DNA from: Acridotheres tristis
Lineage: Eukaryota; Chordata; Aves; Passeriformes; Sturnidae
Length of the DNA stretch: 64,000 nucleotides
Direction of reading: 5' to 3'
NCBI GenBank assembly: GCA_037013685.1
Contig: CM072884.1
Coordinates: 100,668,048 to 100,732,047, forward strand
The first letter of the stretch is position 1. Each line of letters starts with the position of its first letter. The notes under the pieces were generated by a model, which worked only from the letters and a program-made list of their open reading frames with translations, was not told the DNA's origin and made no database searches. The position numbers were made by a program, and so were the translations under genes. Of the stretch, positions 29,201 through 64,000 are shown piece by piece.

Positions 29201-30109
29201 AGCTAAGACCTTGGAAAGGTAGAGCTAGAGGCATGCTAGAGCCTTTGTAAGAAAAGCCAAACAGAAAAAACAAAATACCCCCACCCAGAAAGCCCCACAA
29301 AAATCAAAACACCAAACCAGAAACATAGAAAAAGTCCTTTAATAAATGGTGTTTTATTCCTATTAAAATACATGTCCTTTGAGGCTGCTAATAGGAAAGG
29401 CAGACATATATATGTTAAAAGTTTCTTTGATATTCTCCTTAGAGATGCATTTGTCAAAGGGCTTAGTCTAGTAGGTGTATTATTAAATAGAACAAGCTCA
29501 AAGATCACATATTACAGGAGAAAATCATTGTGTCTAAAAAACTCATTTGAGTCTCAGTGTATTCAAAGGGGTTTTGATACGTGTTAAACATCAAGTGACA
29601 CCTTGCTTTTGGGTAATGGAAAGTTTTTATAGTTGTATTTTGGATGACTGGAAAGCATATAATTCAGAATATGATTAAACAGTTTCAAATTTTCTTCAGG
29701 AGTCCCAGTTTCCACTTATCTTAGGGTACTCATCTATCAAATCTTTTCAGTGTCCATCTTGTTCCCCGTTTACTTGTTATTTTGAGTTACTAACAGCTTT
29801 CTTTAATATGGAATGCTGCTTTCTATTTCATTTCATGCTTGTTCTCAGAATCAGTAGAAGAGATAGATTCTTGGAAAGTGGGACAACATGTTTATGAAAG
29901 CAGCTCACAGTGTATCAGAATCAAAATGCAGTGAACATATATTGAATCTGGCTTTGTGGGCAAATGATTAAACAGTATCTTACAGCAAGTTTGCATTAGT
30001 ACAACTAAACTTCTTGCTTTGGTGTAAATCCATGTGTCTGGGTTCATGTAATTTAGAAGTAATTGTTATGTTATTTCAATATTTGCCACATCACAGAATT
30101 AAGCTGGTA

Positions 30110-30290
30110 AAGGGGAGTCATTATGGTGGCCAACATTAGGACAGGTTGCTTAAAGAAGCTCTGGAATCTGCCTCTTTGGAGAAAGTTTGTCTCTGCTAGA
30201 GATAACCCAGAAGAACAGGATCCAGTGTTGGCTTCAAAGCAAGCCTTGCTCTGATCAGGAGGAAGGACATGACCTCCTGACAACACTAAG
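30110..30290 (+). mobile_element. Divergent CR1 LINE fragment
   Basis: Blocks such as GGACAGGTTGCTTAAAGAAG and then CTTGCTCTGATCAGGAGGAA followed by GGACATGACCTCCTGACAAC parallel the CR1 3' segment 'gaacaggttgcccagag...ctgctctgagcaggggttggactagatgacctccag'. Divergence is high and the middle is poorly matched, so both the family call and the ends are tentative. Confidence 0.55.
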
Positions 30291-31528
30291 AAAACAGCAC
30301 TAAGCCTTATCTTACAACTGGTTAGAGGCTTCAGTGAGTTCCTAAAAAAGCAGCAAAAGAAGCATGTTTAGAATTCATTCTCACTTTTTCTTTTTGTTAT
30401 TGTGTTGTTTTCTAATTACATACTTTATGTTACATATACATTTTCTGAGTTAAGAAAAAAGATGCTGCTGTTTTTTGCAAAGGGTCAGCTAACTTGAAGC
30501 GTGAAGTCTATGTAAAATAATCTAAAGTGTTAGTTAAAATCATTGCAGTTTAAATAGTTCCCAGGAACTTCACTCAGTTGTAGAATTTGACCTTAATTGT
30601 GATTTAATTCAATGAGCTAATTTAGAATAATAGCTGAATTTAATAAAACCTTTCTATTTTTCAATATAACGTAATATATGGAAAAATGGTTAGACATGTA
30701 AATTACATGCTTTCTTCCTGTTAAAAACTGATACCCTTTCATTACCCTTTCTTCCCAAAAACTGACTCAGAAGTTAAGAGGTGTGAACTGAGGTTTGCAG
30801 GTTCAATTTACGGACAAAACATCTAAAGAGAAGGCTTTTCATATTGTTCTCACCTGCTCTCAGAATCACTTGGGAGAAAATGGAGCAGAGATTTTCCTTT
30901 TCTGTTTTGACACTCTGAAAATAATAGTGCAGAAAAGTCAAACAGCAAAATGAAATTGTCTGAGTTGTGAACTGAGAAGTGCTAAATTTTTGGAAGTGTA
31001 TTGTGTATGTGTGTGTATTTTTTCATCCACTTTGAATTAAGTAGGATTTACAGAGGGAGTTATTTACACACTTCTGCTCAGCCACTCCTGGGTCATTAAG
31101 ATCTCTTTTAGTCCTTTGCAGGTTGAAGTATTTCGTGTGATGTAACTGGGATGGTGTTGCTGTCTTGGTTTGTTGAGAGCTGGTGCTGATTTAGTTGGTA
31201 CCAGCAGCAGAAGAAAAAGGACAAGAGCCAGGGATTGAAAATGAGTGGGATCCTTTTTTACTTCCCAGTGGAGGTTTACTTTGACCCTTGGAGGTAGCAA
31301 CACAGTGGAGTAGTTTTTTTCAGATATGGTCTCTGAGGGATCAGCACATCTAGCAAGTCAGTTAAATTTTTTAATTACACTTAATTATTGTCTTGCTGAT
31401 AATTTTTCCCCATGGACATGTTGGTTTTTGCTGCATGAAAATCTCTCAGCTGTGAGGCATGAGATCCCTTTGGAGCTGAGTCTGCTGCACGTGAACTCAT
31501 GGGTGTGGGAAGCAAGGGGGAGAAAATT

Positions 31529-31640
31529 AGAATGGAGTCGTTAAGGTTGGAAAAGAACTCCAAGATTATCGAGTCCAACATTTGACCAAATAATATAATG
31601 TCAATTAAGCCACAGCACTAAGTGCCATGTGCAAAACCAA
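31529..31640 (-). mobile_element. CR1 LINE 3' fragment, antisense to the gene
   Basis: The + strand reads TTAAGGTTGGAAAAGAACTC, CAAGATTATCGAGTCCAACA and, further on, CACTAAGTGCCATGTGC. This is the reverse complement of the CR1 3' end, whose consensus in this direction is close to 'ttaaggttggaaaagacctctaagatcatcaagtccaac...aagtgccac'. The terminal ATTCTATG repeats are not evident. The copy is short and non-coding. Confidence 0.85.
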
Positions 31641-32702
31641 AGCTGCTCTTTGGATTGAACCCGGTCTTGTAAACTAGGCTGAGGGTTTGTCTTACCTGCT
31701 AGGAATGGGGTTTGGGATTGCAGAGCTGTCAGTGCTTTTGCTTAGATTTATTTTTACCAAGTCGTACAAAAGTATAGATTTCTGTATTGATTCCTGGCAA
31801 ACTGAAATAGGAAGTTTTACTACTCAGACACTCTAATGTAGCCTTTTCTTAGTTTTAACAGTGATACATTTGTCTGCCTTCCTAGAAAACTAAAATTCAA
31901 AACAAGTGAAATCTCATCTTTAAATTTTGGCTGATTAATTACAGAATTATTTTTTTTAGTTCACTGGGGATTGTGCTTATTAGAGTCCAGGTTTTTAAAC
32001 AGAAATTGTTATTAAATGTGTTGGTATTTATTGATATTATTAATAAGCTAAGATCTTAAATAAAGGAGCCGTTTCCATCCTGTGTCATTGTCAAGGTAGT
32101 GGGTTAATTTGTGGGAATGGATCAGCTGGAGAGAAATATTTCCACTTAAAATCTGGTGAAAAGGTTCAGACTAGTTCAACTAGTTCAGACTTTTTATTTG
32201 GGAGACCTCTCCCCAGTTGTGATTTAGTAGACTTTACTGGTGTCTTTGAGAATGCTAGGCCTGGTTCTGAGAAAAATGTCTGATGGTCTAATGACCACTG
32301 TACAAATACTTACACACCTGCATTAGGCAGTGTGTTATTTTGCATAATTACATATAGATGTCAAGAATACTTGATTTAGTGTATAAATTAGAAATACATG
32401 GGCTATACATGGGCTATCATAGTAAACAGAGAGAGAAACAAGAGAACAAGAGGGGAGTGACCATTTTGGACAGAAACTACAGTTGGTTTGGCAGCCTAAC
32501 TGGTGATTTGTTTTGAGATGTTTCACCGTGTGCTTTTGTTGTACAATCCTATGGACAGGTGAACTAAAATTACCATTTTCTTAGGCCTATAAGTCTCTCT
32601 GGTGTTACCTGATATGACTTCATATAACATCTCTTTCATTAGAATTATGTGGTTGAATATAAACATTGTATATTTACTTCTTCCATTTTGACTTTCTTGT
32701 AG

Positions 32703-32751
32703 ACATTTCAGCAGTCTTCTCTACAGCAGAAAAGTAAAAAGAAGAACAAAG
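32703..32751 (+). CDS. CNKSR2: CNKSR2 49-base microexon, basic segment
   Basis: The acceptor is TGACTTTCTTGTAG|ACA and the donor is AACAAAG|GTAAAA. It encodes TFQQSSLQQKSKKKNK plus one base of the next Ala codon, with phase 0 in and phase 1 out. The content is a Gln/Ser run followed by a Lys cluster just N-terminal to the PH domain; such basic stretches can assist binding to acidic lipids (inference). It sits alone after a 17.9 kb intron and its donor is weak at +4 to +6. Because 49 is not a multiple of three, skipping would shift the frame, so it is probably constitutive. The match in frame and content to the mammalian protein makes the call firm despite its size. Confidence 0.93.
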
Positions 32752-38493
<5,742 letters not shown>

Positions 38494-41400
38494 TAAGGAA
38501 ATCTAGCAAAGTTCAAGGACCCATTCCTTAAATGTGACACTTCTTGAAGCTACTGATAACACAGGTATAATAAATTACTTGTCAGTCTAAAATGATAAGT
38601 TTAATTGGTGAGAAAAGAGGTGCAGAGTAACATTGTTTCTGACTGGCTTCATCTAATTCATGCAAAAATTACCTCTTTTTTGATACGAAGATTTGAAATC
38701 TTTTAAAACATGATTCCATGTTTCTAAAAAAAAAAATAGAAATACGGTGTGTGAAACAACATCCGAACACAATTTCAGAATTTCAAGTTTCTGGAATTGG
38801 CTGTATGGCACCTGCAAAGGTGAGATATCTCCAACTCTGCTTCCTTACATACTCCCAAACACATGTGATGCTTCCTCTGGGAGTCCTTCTGTTTCTTGCC
38901 CTGGAGGGAATAGGAAGTTGGAGAAAGATTTATACCAGTCACTGGTTTTTTTACTCTTGAAAAAGGAGTGGGGTTTACAAGTAATGAATTTTGCAGATTC
39001 TCTCTACTTCCATGAATTTTGAAATGAAATTTTGGTTGTATTAGATTTGATAATGAAAATTTCAGCACTTCAAAAAAGAACAAAGACCTAAGTCTTACTT
39101 CTTTGAGTATTGAATTTTACTGTATCTATTCTTGGCCACTTGTGCAATTTTTAGAAAAACGATTGAGACTTCAGCACAAAATAAACACAATTCCTCTTAA
39201 TTCATCTGAATGGTAAATTAGAACGTGAATCCCATGTTTATTCAAATATTAGGGGGGTTATTTCATTTATTTTCACAATATAAACTGAAATTAATTCAGT
39301 TCAAAATAATATGCCATTTTCATCAAACGATAGAGGACACAAACAAAAATCTGTTATTGCAACCTGAGAATTGTTGTATCTTAGATAATGTCTGTTGATA
39401 TCCTCGCTGACCAAAGTTGTTTTAATGCAGAGGAAAAAGGAGCTAAAACTGAATCAATAAAACTTAGTAAGTCCTATAATCATGGTTTAATCTCTCCTGT
39501 GTGTACTAGATTCAACTACCTGGCAGAGCACCTTCAGGGTACTGCCAGTTCATTACTGATAATATTTGGTTGGAAAAGCCAAATGTGTGAGCACTATAAT
39601 GTCCTTGCCTTCATTTAGAAATAGCTGTCTGTTAACATTTTTTCAAAAGTGTGCATGACTGAGGCTCACTTCAGAAGTCTTTTCTCAGTTAGAGAACTTG
39701 AAACCTTTTTATTTGTTTGTGAAATTTTAGGCTTGCCTTTCCTTGATAATTCTGTCAAGCCAGTCAAAATACAGTTTGCTGCACAGCAAAGAGAATAATG
39801 GCATGGTCTATATACAACATGCCCTGAACAAAAGCAGTAGCTAAATCATTTCTGTCAGCAGGTCCTCACTCAGTATAACAAGGCACCCTCTTTTTAAGGA
39901 TAGAAATTTTGATATTTGTTGAGTAATGAGAAAGCAAATATGCAGCAATATTTTAAAATATATTGTGCAGTGTAAAACCCAAGAAGTAAAATATTTTTTT
40001 TTTCCCACCTCAGATAGTCTTTTTATCATATTTTGAAATTAGTGTTATTAATTCCTTTAGAATGAGCTTGACAGAATTTTGATCTGAATTATACACATGT
40101 AAATTCAAACTCTGTCAAGGTCTATGGAATTGCTTGAAACTTACATTTGAGTTGCCATCAGAACTGCACTCAAGAATTTTATTTTTTCTCTTTGTTTAAT
40201 GTTTTAGAAAAATTAGTTCACTTTCACAAATATCAATTAACTCAATAGACTGGAAAAAATTACTGAAAAAAGTCTTTCAAATGCAGGGATAATGAAATAC
40301 TTCCTGTCTTAAAGTATTCCGACATCTCGATGAAGTAAAACACAGTGAAATTATGCAGTTAAATTAATGCTCTTTTGATCATTTTAATTTTTTTTTTTGT
40401 TAAGCTTCTGACATAGATTCTACTTTTGTATCAGGCAGTCATTTCGGTTTTGTTTATACTTGAAGCATAAGAAACAACAGTAGAAAACTGCTAATACATA
40501 GAATGACTGAAAGTTCAAAATGGTTCAATACTTTCATCCCTTGTATAAAATGATTCTATAGTTTATATTTTTTTTAAAATTGCCAGCTATGGAGTTTTTG
40601 TTTGTGTGTATCTACTCACATAAAATGGGTATTTTAATCTCAGGTAACTGTCACTGTTTAAATTTTCTTACTACTTTTATGACTGTGCCACACCATCATG
40701 CTGGTAAGGAGTCTGGAGAGCTATAATCACTGAACTTTATTGCTGTGGTGTCTGTTTTAGTCCATATGGTCATGCCAGCAAAATGTTCTTTTTACCTATT
40801 AGCATGCTTTTTCTATGTGAGAAGGAGGACAGACTGTCCTTTATAGATGCAAAGTACTATTTTCTAGTGTTAAGTGTATGATATGGTCATGGAAATTTGC
40901 TGCTTGGAAATTCATTTTTATTCTCTTCACTCTGGTTGAACTGCATTCAGGTACTCACAGACACTCTAAGGTATCCATATTCCCATACAGCAGGTTCATC
41001 CTACAGCCTTGAGTTTTATGATAAATGAAAATTTGACACCCTGCTTTGACTAAAAGTATTGCATCTACTTGAATGTGAGATAAGATAGAGAAATGTTTCC
41101 TACTTGTCTGTGAGAGTACTGTGAATCCTTCCTTACAGAAATTGCAGGTCTGCAGAAAGTCAGGGGGTTTTAATCCTGTTCTATGTGTCATAAAACTGTT
41201 TTAATTAAATACTGACAAGAAATGAATGTGCTGTTCTTAAAAAGAAAGAAAAAAGGAAACCTGAATGACTACTGCAGTGACACTGTATTTATTGTCATAC
41301 CTAGAAAACAGATCTTACAATTCTCAAAAGAAAACTGAAGCTGCATTTGCAGTAAAGAAGCAATATTTTCTTGGCCTCTTGCCCTCCAAAGGTTACAGTG

Positions 41401-42759
41401 CCTGCCAGGACACACACACGGAGGGGAAGAAAGATACAAATCTTCCCATGTCCTAGGGCTTTGTATCTATTAATATACATATTAAGAAACATTTGTGTAG
41501 CTGTATGATTGGAACTTTTGTCCCCAGTGCATTGTAACCCAGGCATGTATTACTCCTCTTCCATTCTGCAGATCTTTACATTTCTCTATTGATATAAGTC
41601 CAGCATGTTGGATTTCTCATACAATTCTAACTTCAATGAACTGGAATTCTGGTCATGCTTTAGTAAAATAATATTAATTCTCTAACCGTATCTGAAGAAG
41701 CTTTAACAGCCACATATCAGAAATATGCAGAAGTCAATACCATTCCATTAGTTTCCAGACTGGCAAACTCAAAAGCTGTGGTTGTTCACAGTTTACAACC
41801 ACATCAGTACCCACAGGCACTACAATCATAGTCCAAACCTCAACACAGATCATGACCTGCAGAAGTTCATAAAGGTGAAGTCAGTCTGTTCTCTCTCTCT
41901 CAAGAGTGGGAGAATGGTACACATTTCCTGGGCTCTCATTAGATTGTACTTTTCTGGAAACAGCAGCATCAGCTGACTGTCAGTTAAGTGTTCATTAATT
42001 TAATTGGTTACCTCACTAATAAACACACCAGGAAATGCTGTCTCATGTTTAGGACAGAATGAAGGACAGGAGAACCTTTATAGCTGTGTTGTCTAATGCT
42101 TTGTGGTCATCAGCCCTACTCAATGGGGTTCATAGGTGGCTGTTCCCTACTGGCAGTGCAGGTGAGGGTGCTAAGCCAGGAGTTGAACTGGGAACATGAA
42201 ATCCTGAATAGGTGAGAGGCAAGCAAAGTAGCATCCCCACTGTCTGCCATGCCATTTAACAGAGCAGATGCTTGTCATCTTGTGCTGCTGTACCCTTCTG
42301 ACACAGACAGGTCTGTGGCCTTTGCTGGTCCCTCTGCAGCACGGGGCTGGAGTGCTCTGGGTGAGGACCCTGCCTCTGTGCCTCTGGTTTGAGCTGGCTC
42401 AGCTGGCAGCTGCGCTTTATTCCCCAGAGGAGGTCTTCACATATCAAGAATGTGAGCCTAAAATATAGCTTTTTAGTGGGTCATCTTTTTGGCTTTGAAG
42501 ATGTAATATCATTGTCTGAGATGAGGTTTGTTGGATTTCTCTTCCTTTGTGCTGCTTGTTTTTACAACTGTATGACACTTCTAACAATTACAAATCAAAT
42601 TTTAAGTGTCTTCTTCAGCTTCCCTATTCTTCTGGCAGAAATTTAGATTGTGTGGTAACATGAAGTATTCTGCAGTCATTTTAGGACTAAATCTCTAGCT
42701 TTCTTCCCCATGTACAATGATTTAAAAACATGGTTTACAGATCAAAAATGTGGTTGCTG

Positions 42760-42870
42760 TTCATGGAAGGACAGTTATGGTGGGAAATGTCCCTGCCCGT
42801 GCCAGGGGAATTTGTAACTAGAAGATTGTGAAGATCCTTCCAGCCTAATGTATTCTATAGTTCTCTGACT
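42760..42870 (+). mobile_element. CR1 LINE 3' end, sense orientation
   Basis: The text includes ATGTCCCTGCCCGTGCCAGG, TTTGTAACTAGAAGATTGTG, AAGATCCTTCCAGCCTAATG and TATTCTATAGTTC. It follows the bird CR1 3' end order 'gtgtccctgcccatggcagggggttggaactagatgatctttaaggtcccttccaacccaaaccattctatgattc'. One decayed terminal ATTCTATG unit is visible at about 42851. Only about 110 bases remain, with no coding capacity. Confidence 0.88.
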
Positions 42871-43410
42871 CCGTGGTGACAGGAGTTAATTTCTAGGAAA
42901 GAAAGAGTATTTTATGATCTGATGCTTGCCCTGCACTGTAGTGTCTTGTAGACAGGCATGCAGGAGTCATTACAAAGGTGTGTCCTCTGCTGAGACAAAC
43001 ATCCTGTTTCTGTGCATGCAGTATGCAAACAAAACCCATCAGGCACAGGTTTCTGAAACGGGGGTTTCCCATTCCTGAAGAAAACGCAAACCTGACTGGA
43101 GTTGTCTTTCTGTATACCCTAGCAGTTAAATTGCAAGCCAGTAGGTTGGCAAACCAGGCCTGTCAAATCCTGACTATGGGATGACTGGAGCAAGTAATTC
43201 CAGGTTTACCATGGAATGGACAACACGGGAGATTGCCGTGGTGGTTTAAAGCCTCGTTGATGGAGGACCTGATTCAGTGTAAGCATTTGGCTAATGAATA
43301 CACTGAGCCCCATGGGGGAAGAGCACAGGTTGAAACTGCCCTGCTACAGTCAGTTCAGTGTATGCTTGGCAATGACAGCCCTACTAGAGGACAGCAGCAA
43401 TAGCTCATTT

Positions 43411-43493
43411 GCTTTTTGGTTTGGGTTTTTGGGTTTTTTTTGTTTGGGTGCTGGGGGTATTTGTATGGTTTTGTTTGGGTTGTTTTCTTTTTA
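43411..43493. repeat. G/T-rich low-complexity tract
   Basis: Repeated TTTGGG and GGGTTTTT units of irregular length fill this stretch. It has no regular period. The strand is GT-only over much of its length, but the G runs are too irregular for a confident quadruplex call. Confidence 0.7.
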
Positions 43494-44152
43494 ATTTGTG
43501 CAGTTTATGGAAGCACTTTTTCAAGGCTAAATTGAGATTAAAGCCTTAGATGTGAATAGCATTGAAGCAACTGTCTTTCTCCCTGCACTTCTCTGATACA
43601 AACACAAAAGTGAATTCTGTTATGCCTCCTTCTCTTTGTACATGGCACTGTAGGTAAGCTCTAAAACATAATGGCATAATTAAACCACAATGTCTGTCTT
43701 GAGAGTGAACCTGTTCTTTTAACTGCTGTTTTCTGTTCTGTTCCTCTGCTAAGTTGCCAATTCAGGCCTTAAAATATTGCTTAAATCTCTGAGAAGTGGT
43801 ATTTATTCTTAAGAAATCAGAACAGCAGGAATATTTTTGTATGGCATATCTGTGAGCAGCAGACTTAACAGCTCTTTGATTATCTCTAAATCCTTTATTT
43901 TACAGATGTTTGGATGTTTGACATCATACATGGTTTTCCATTTGAAATAAAATCCTTGCTGTGAAAACAGTTTGTTCAACAGCAAAATCATAGATCTTTG
44001 GAGACTCCCTGAATAAGAGTATCAAAGAGAACAGCTGTCTGATACGAAAAATAACATTGTCCTAATCTCCTTCAGATGGTTCTAGCTTTGTTTTTGCTAG
44101 AAATGCATGCAAAAATTCAGAGGCTGGGTGGGTATCACTGTTTTTTTTTTAA

Positions 44153-64000
<19,848 letters not shown>

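Noticed and set aside
32163..32190. Repeated CTAGTTCA motif with partial palindrome
   Set aside because: Two short copies only, in AT-rich intron. There is no regular spacing and no known binding context.

Overview
The window is vertebrate nuclear DNA, most likely avian. It is AT-rich and holds few repeats. The only interspersed repeats I recognise are old, truncated CR1-type LINE fragments, the dominant family in birds. Small protein-coding exons with GT..AG borders sit in kilobase-scale introns, and nothing looks bacterial, viral or plasmid-derived. I cannot name the species from sequence alone.

One gene accounts for all the coding sequence I can support: the central part of CNKSR2 (connector enhancer of kinase suppressor of Ras 2, also CNK2 or MAGUIN), on the + strand. 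Eleven exons can be placed with consistent splice phases: 5237-5370, 9042-9253, 13174-13263, 14612-14826, 32703-32751, 33610-33782, 35885-35958, 38421-38492, 44164-44231, 48765-48865 and 50039-50576. They total about 1,726 coding bases, or about 575 residues. The first four encode the linker before the PH domain. The 49-base exon and the start of the next encode a basic Lys-rich stretch. Exons 33610-44231 encode the whole PH domain. The last two encode a PPxY-bearing proline-rich segment and a long Ser-rich, then Glu-rich tail. The 5' exons (SAM, CRIC and PDZ domains) and the last 3' exons (coiled-coil region and C-terminal PDZ ligand) lie outside the window.

Layout: 1-5236 is intron 5' of the first visible exon. 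Positions 5237-14826 hold four linker exons, followed by a 17.9 kb intron (14827-32702). Positions 32703-50576 hold seven exons, and 50577-64000 is the beginning of another long intron. CR1 relics were seen near 14.05, 22.9, 25.95, 30.1, 31.5 and 42.8 kb. The rest is unclassified intronic DNA with a few simple repeats, short tandem duplications and some relatively GC-rich patches.

I found no undescribed system. The points most worth a second look are a read-through stop just inside the intron after the large exon (a possible short isoform without the C-terminal PDZ ligand), a poor donor (GTACAG) at 9254, two exons that could be skipped in frame, and a CpG-rich coding exon in AT-rich surroundings.
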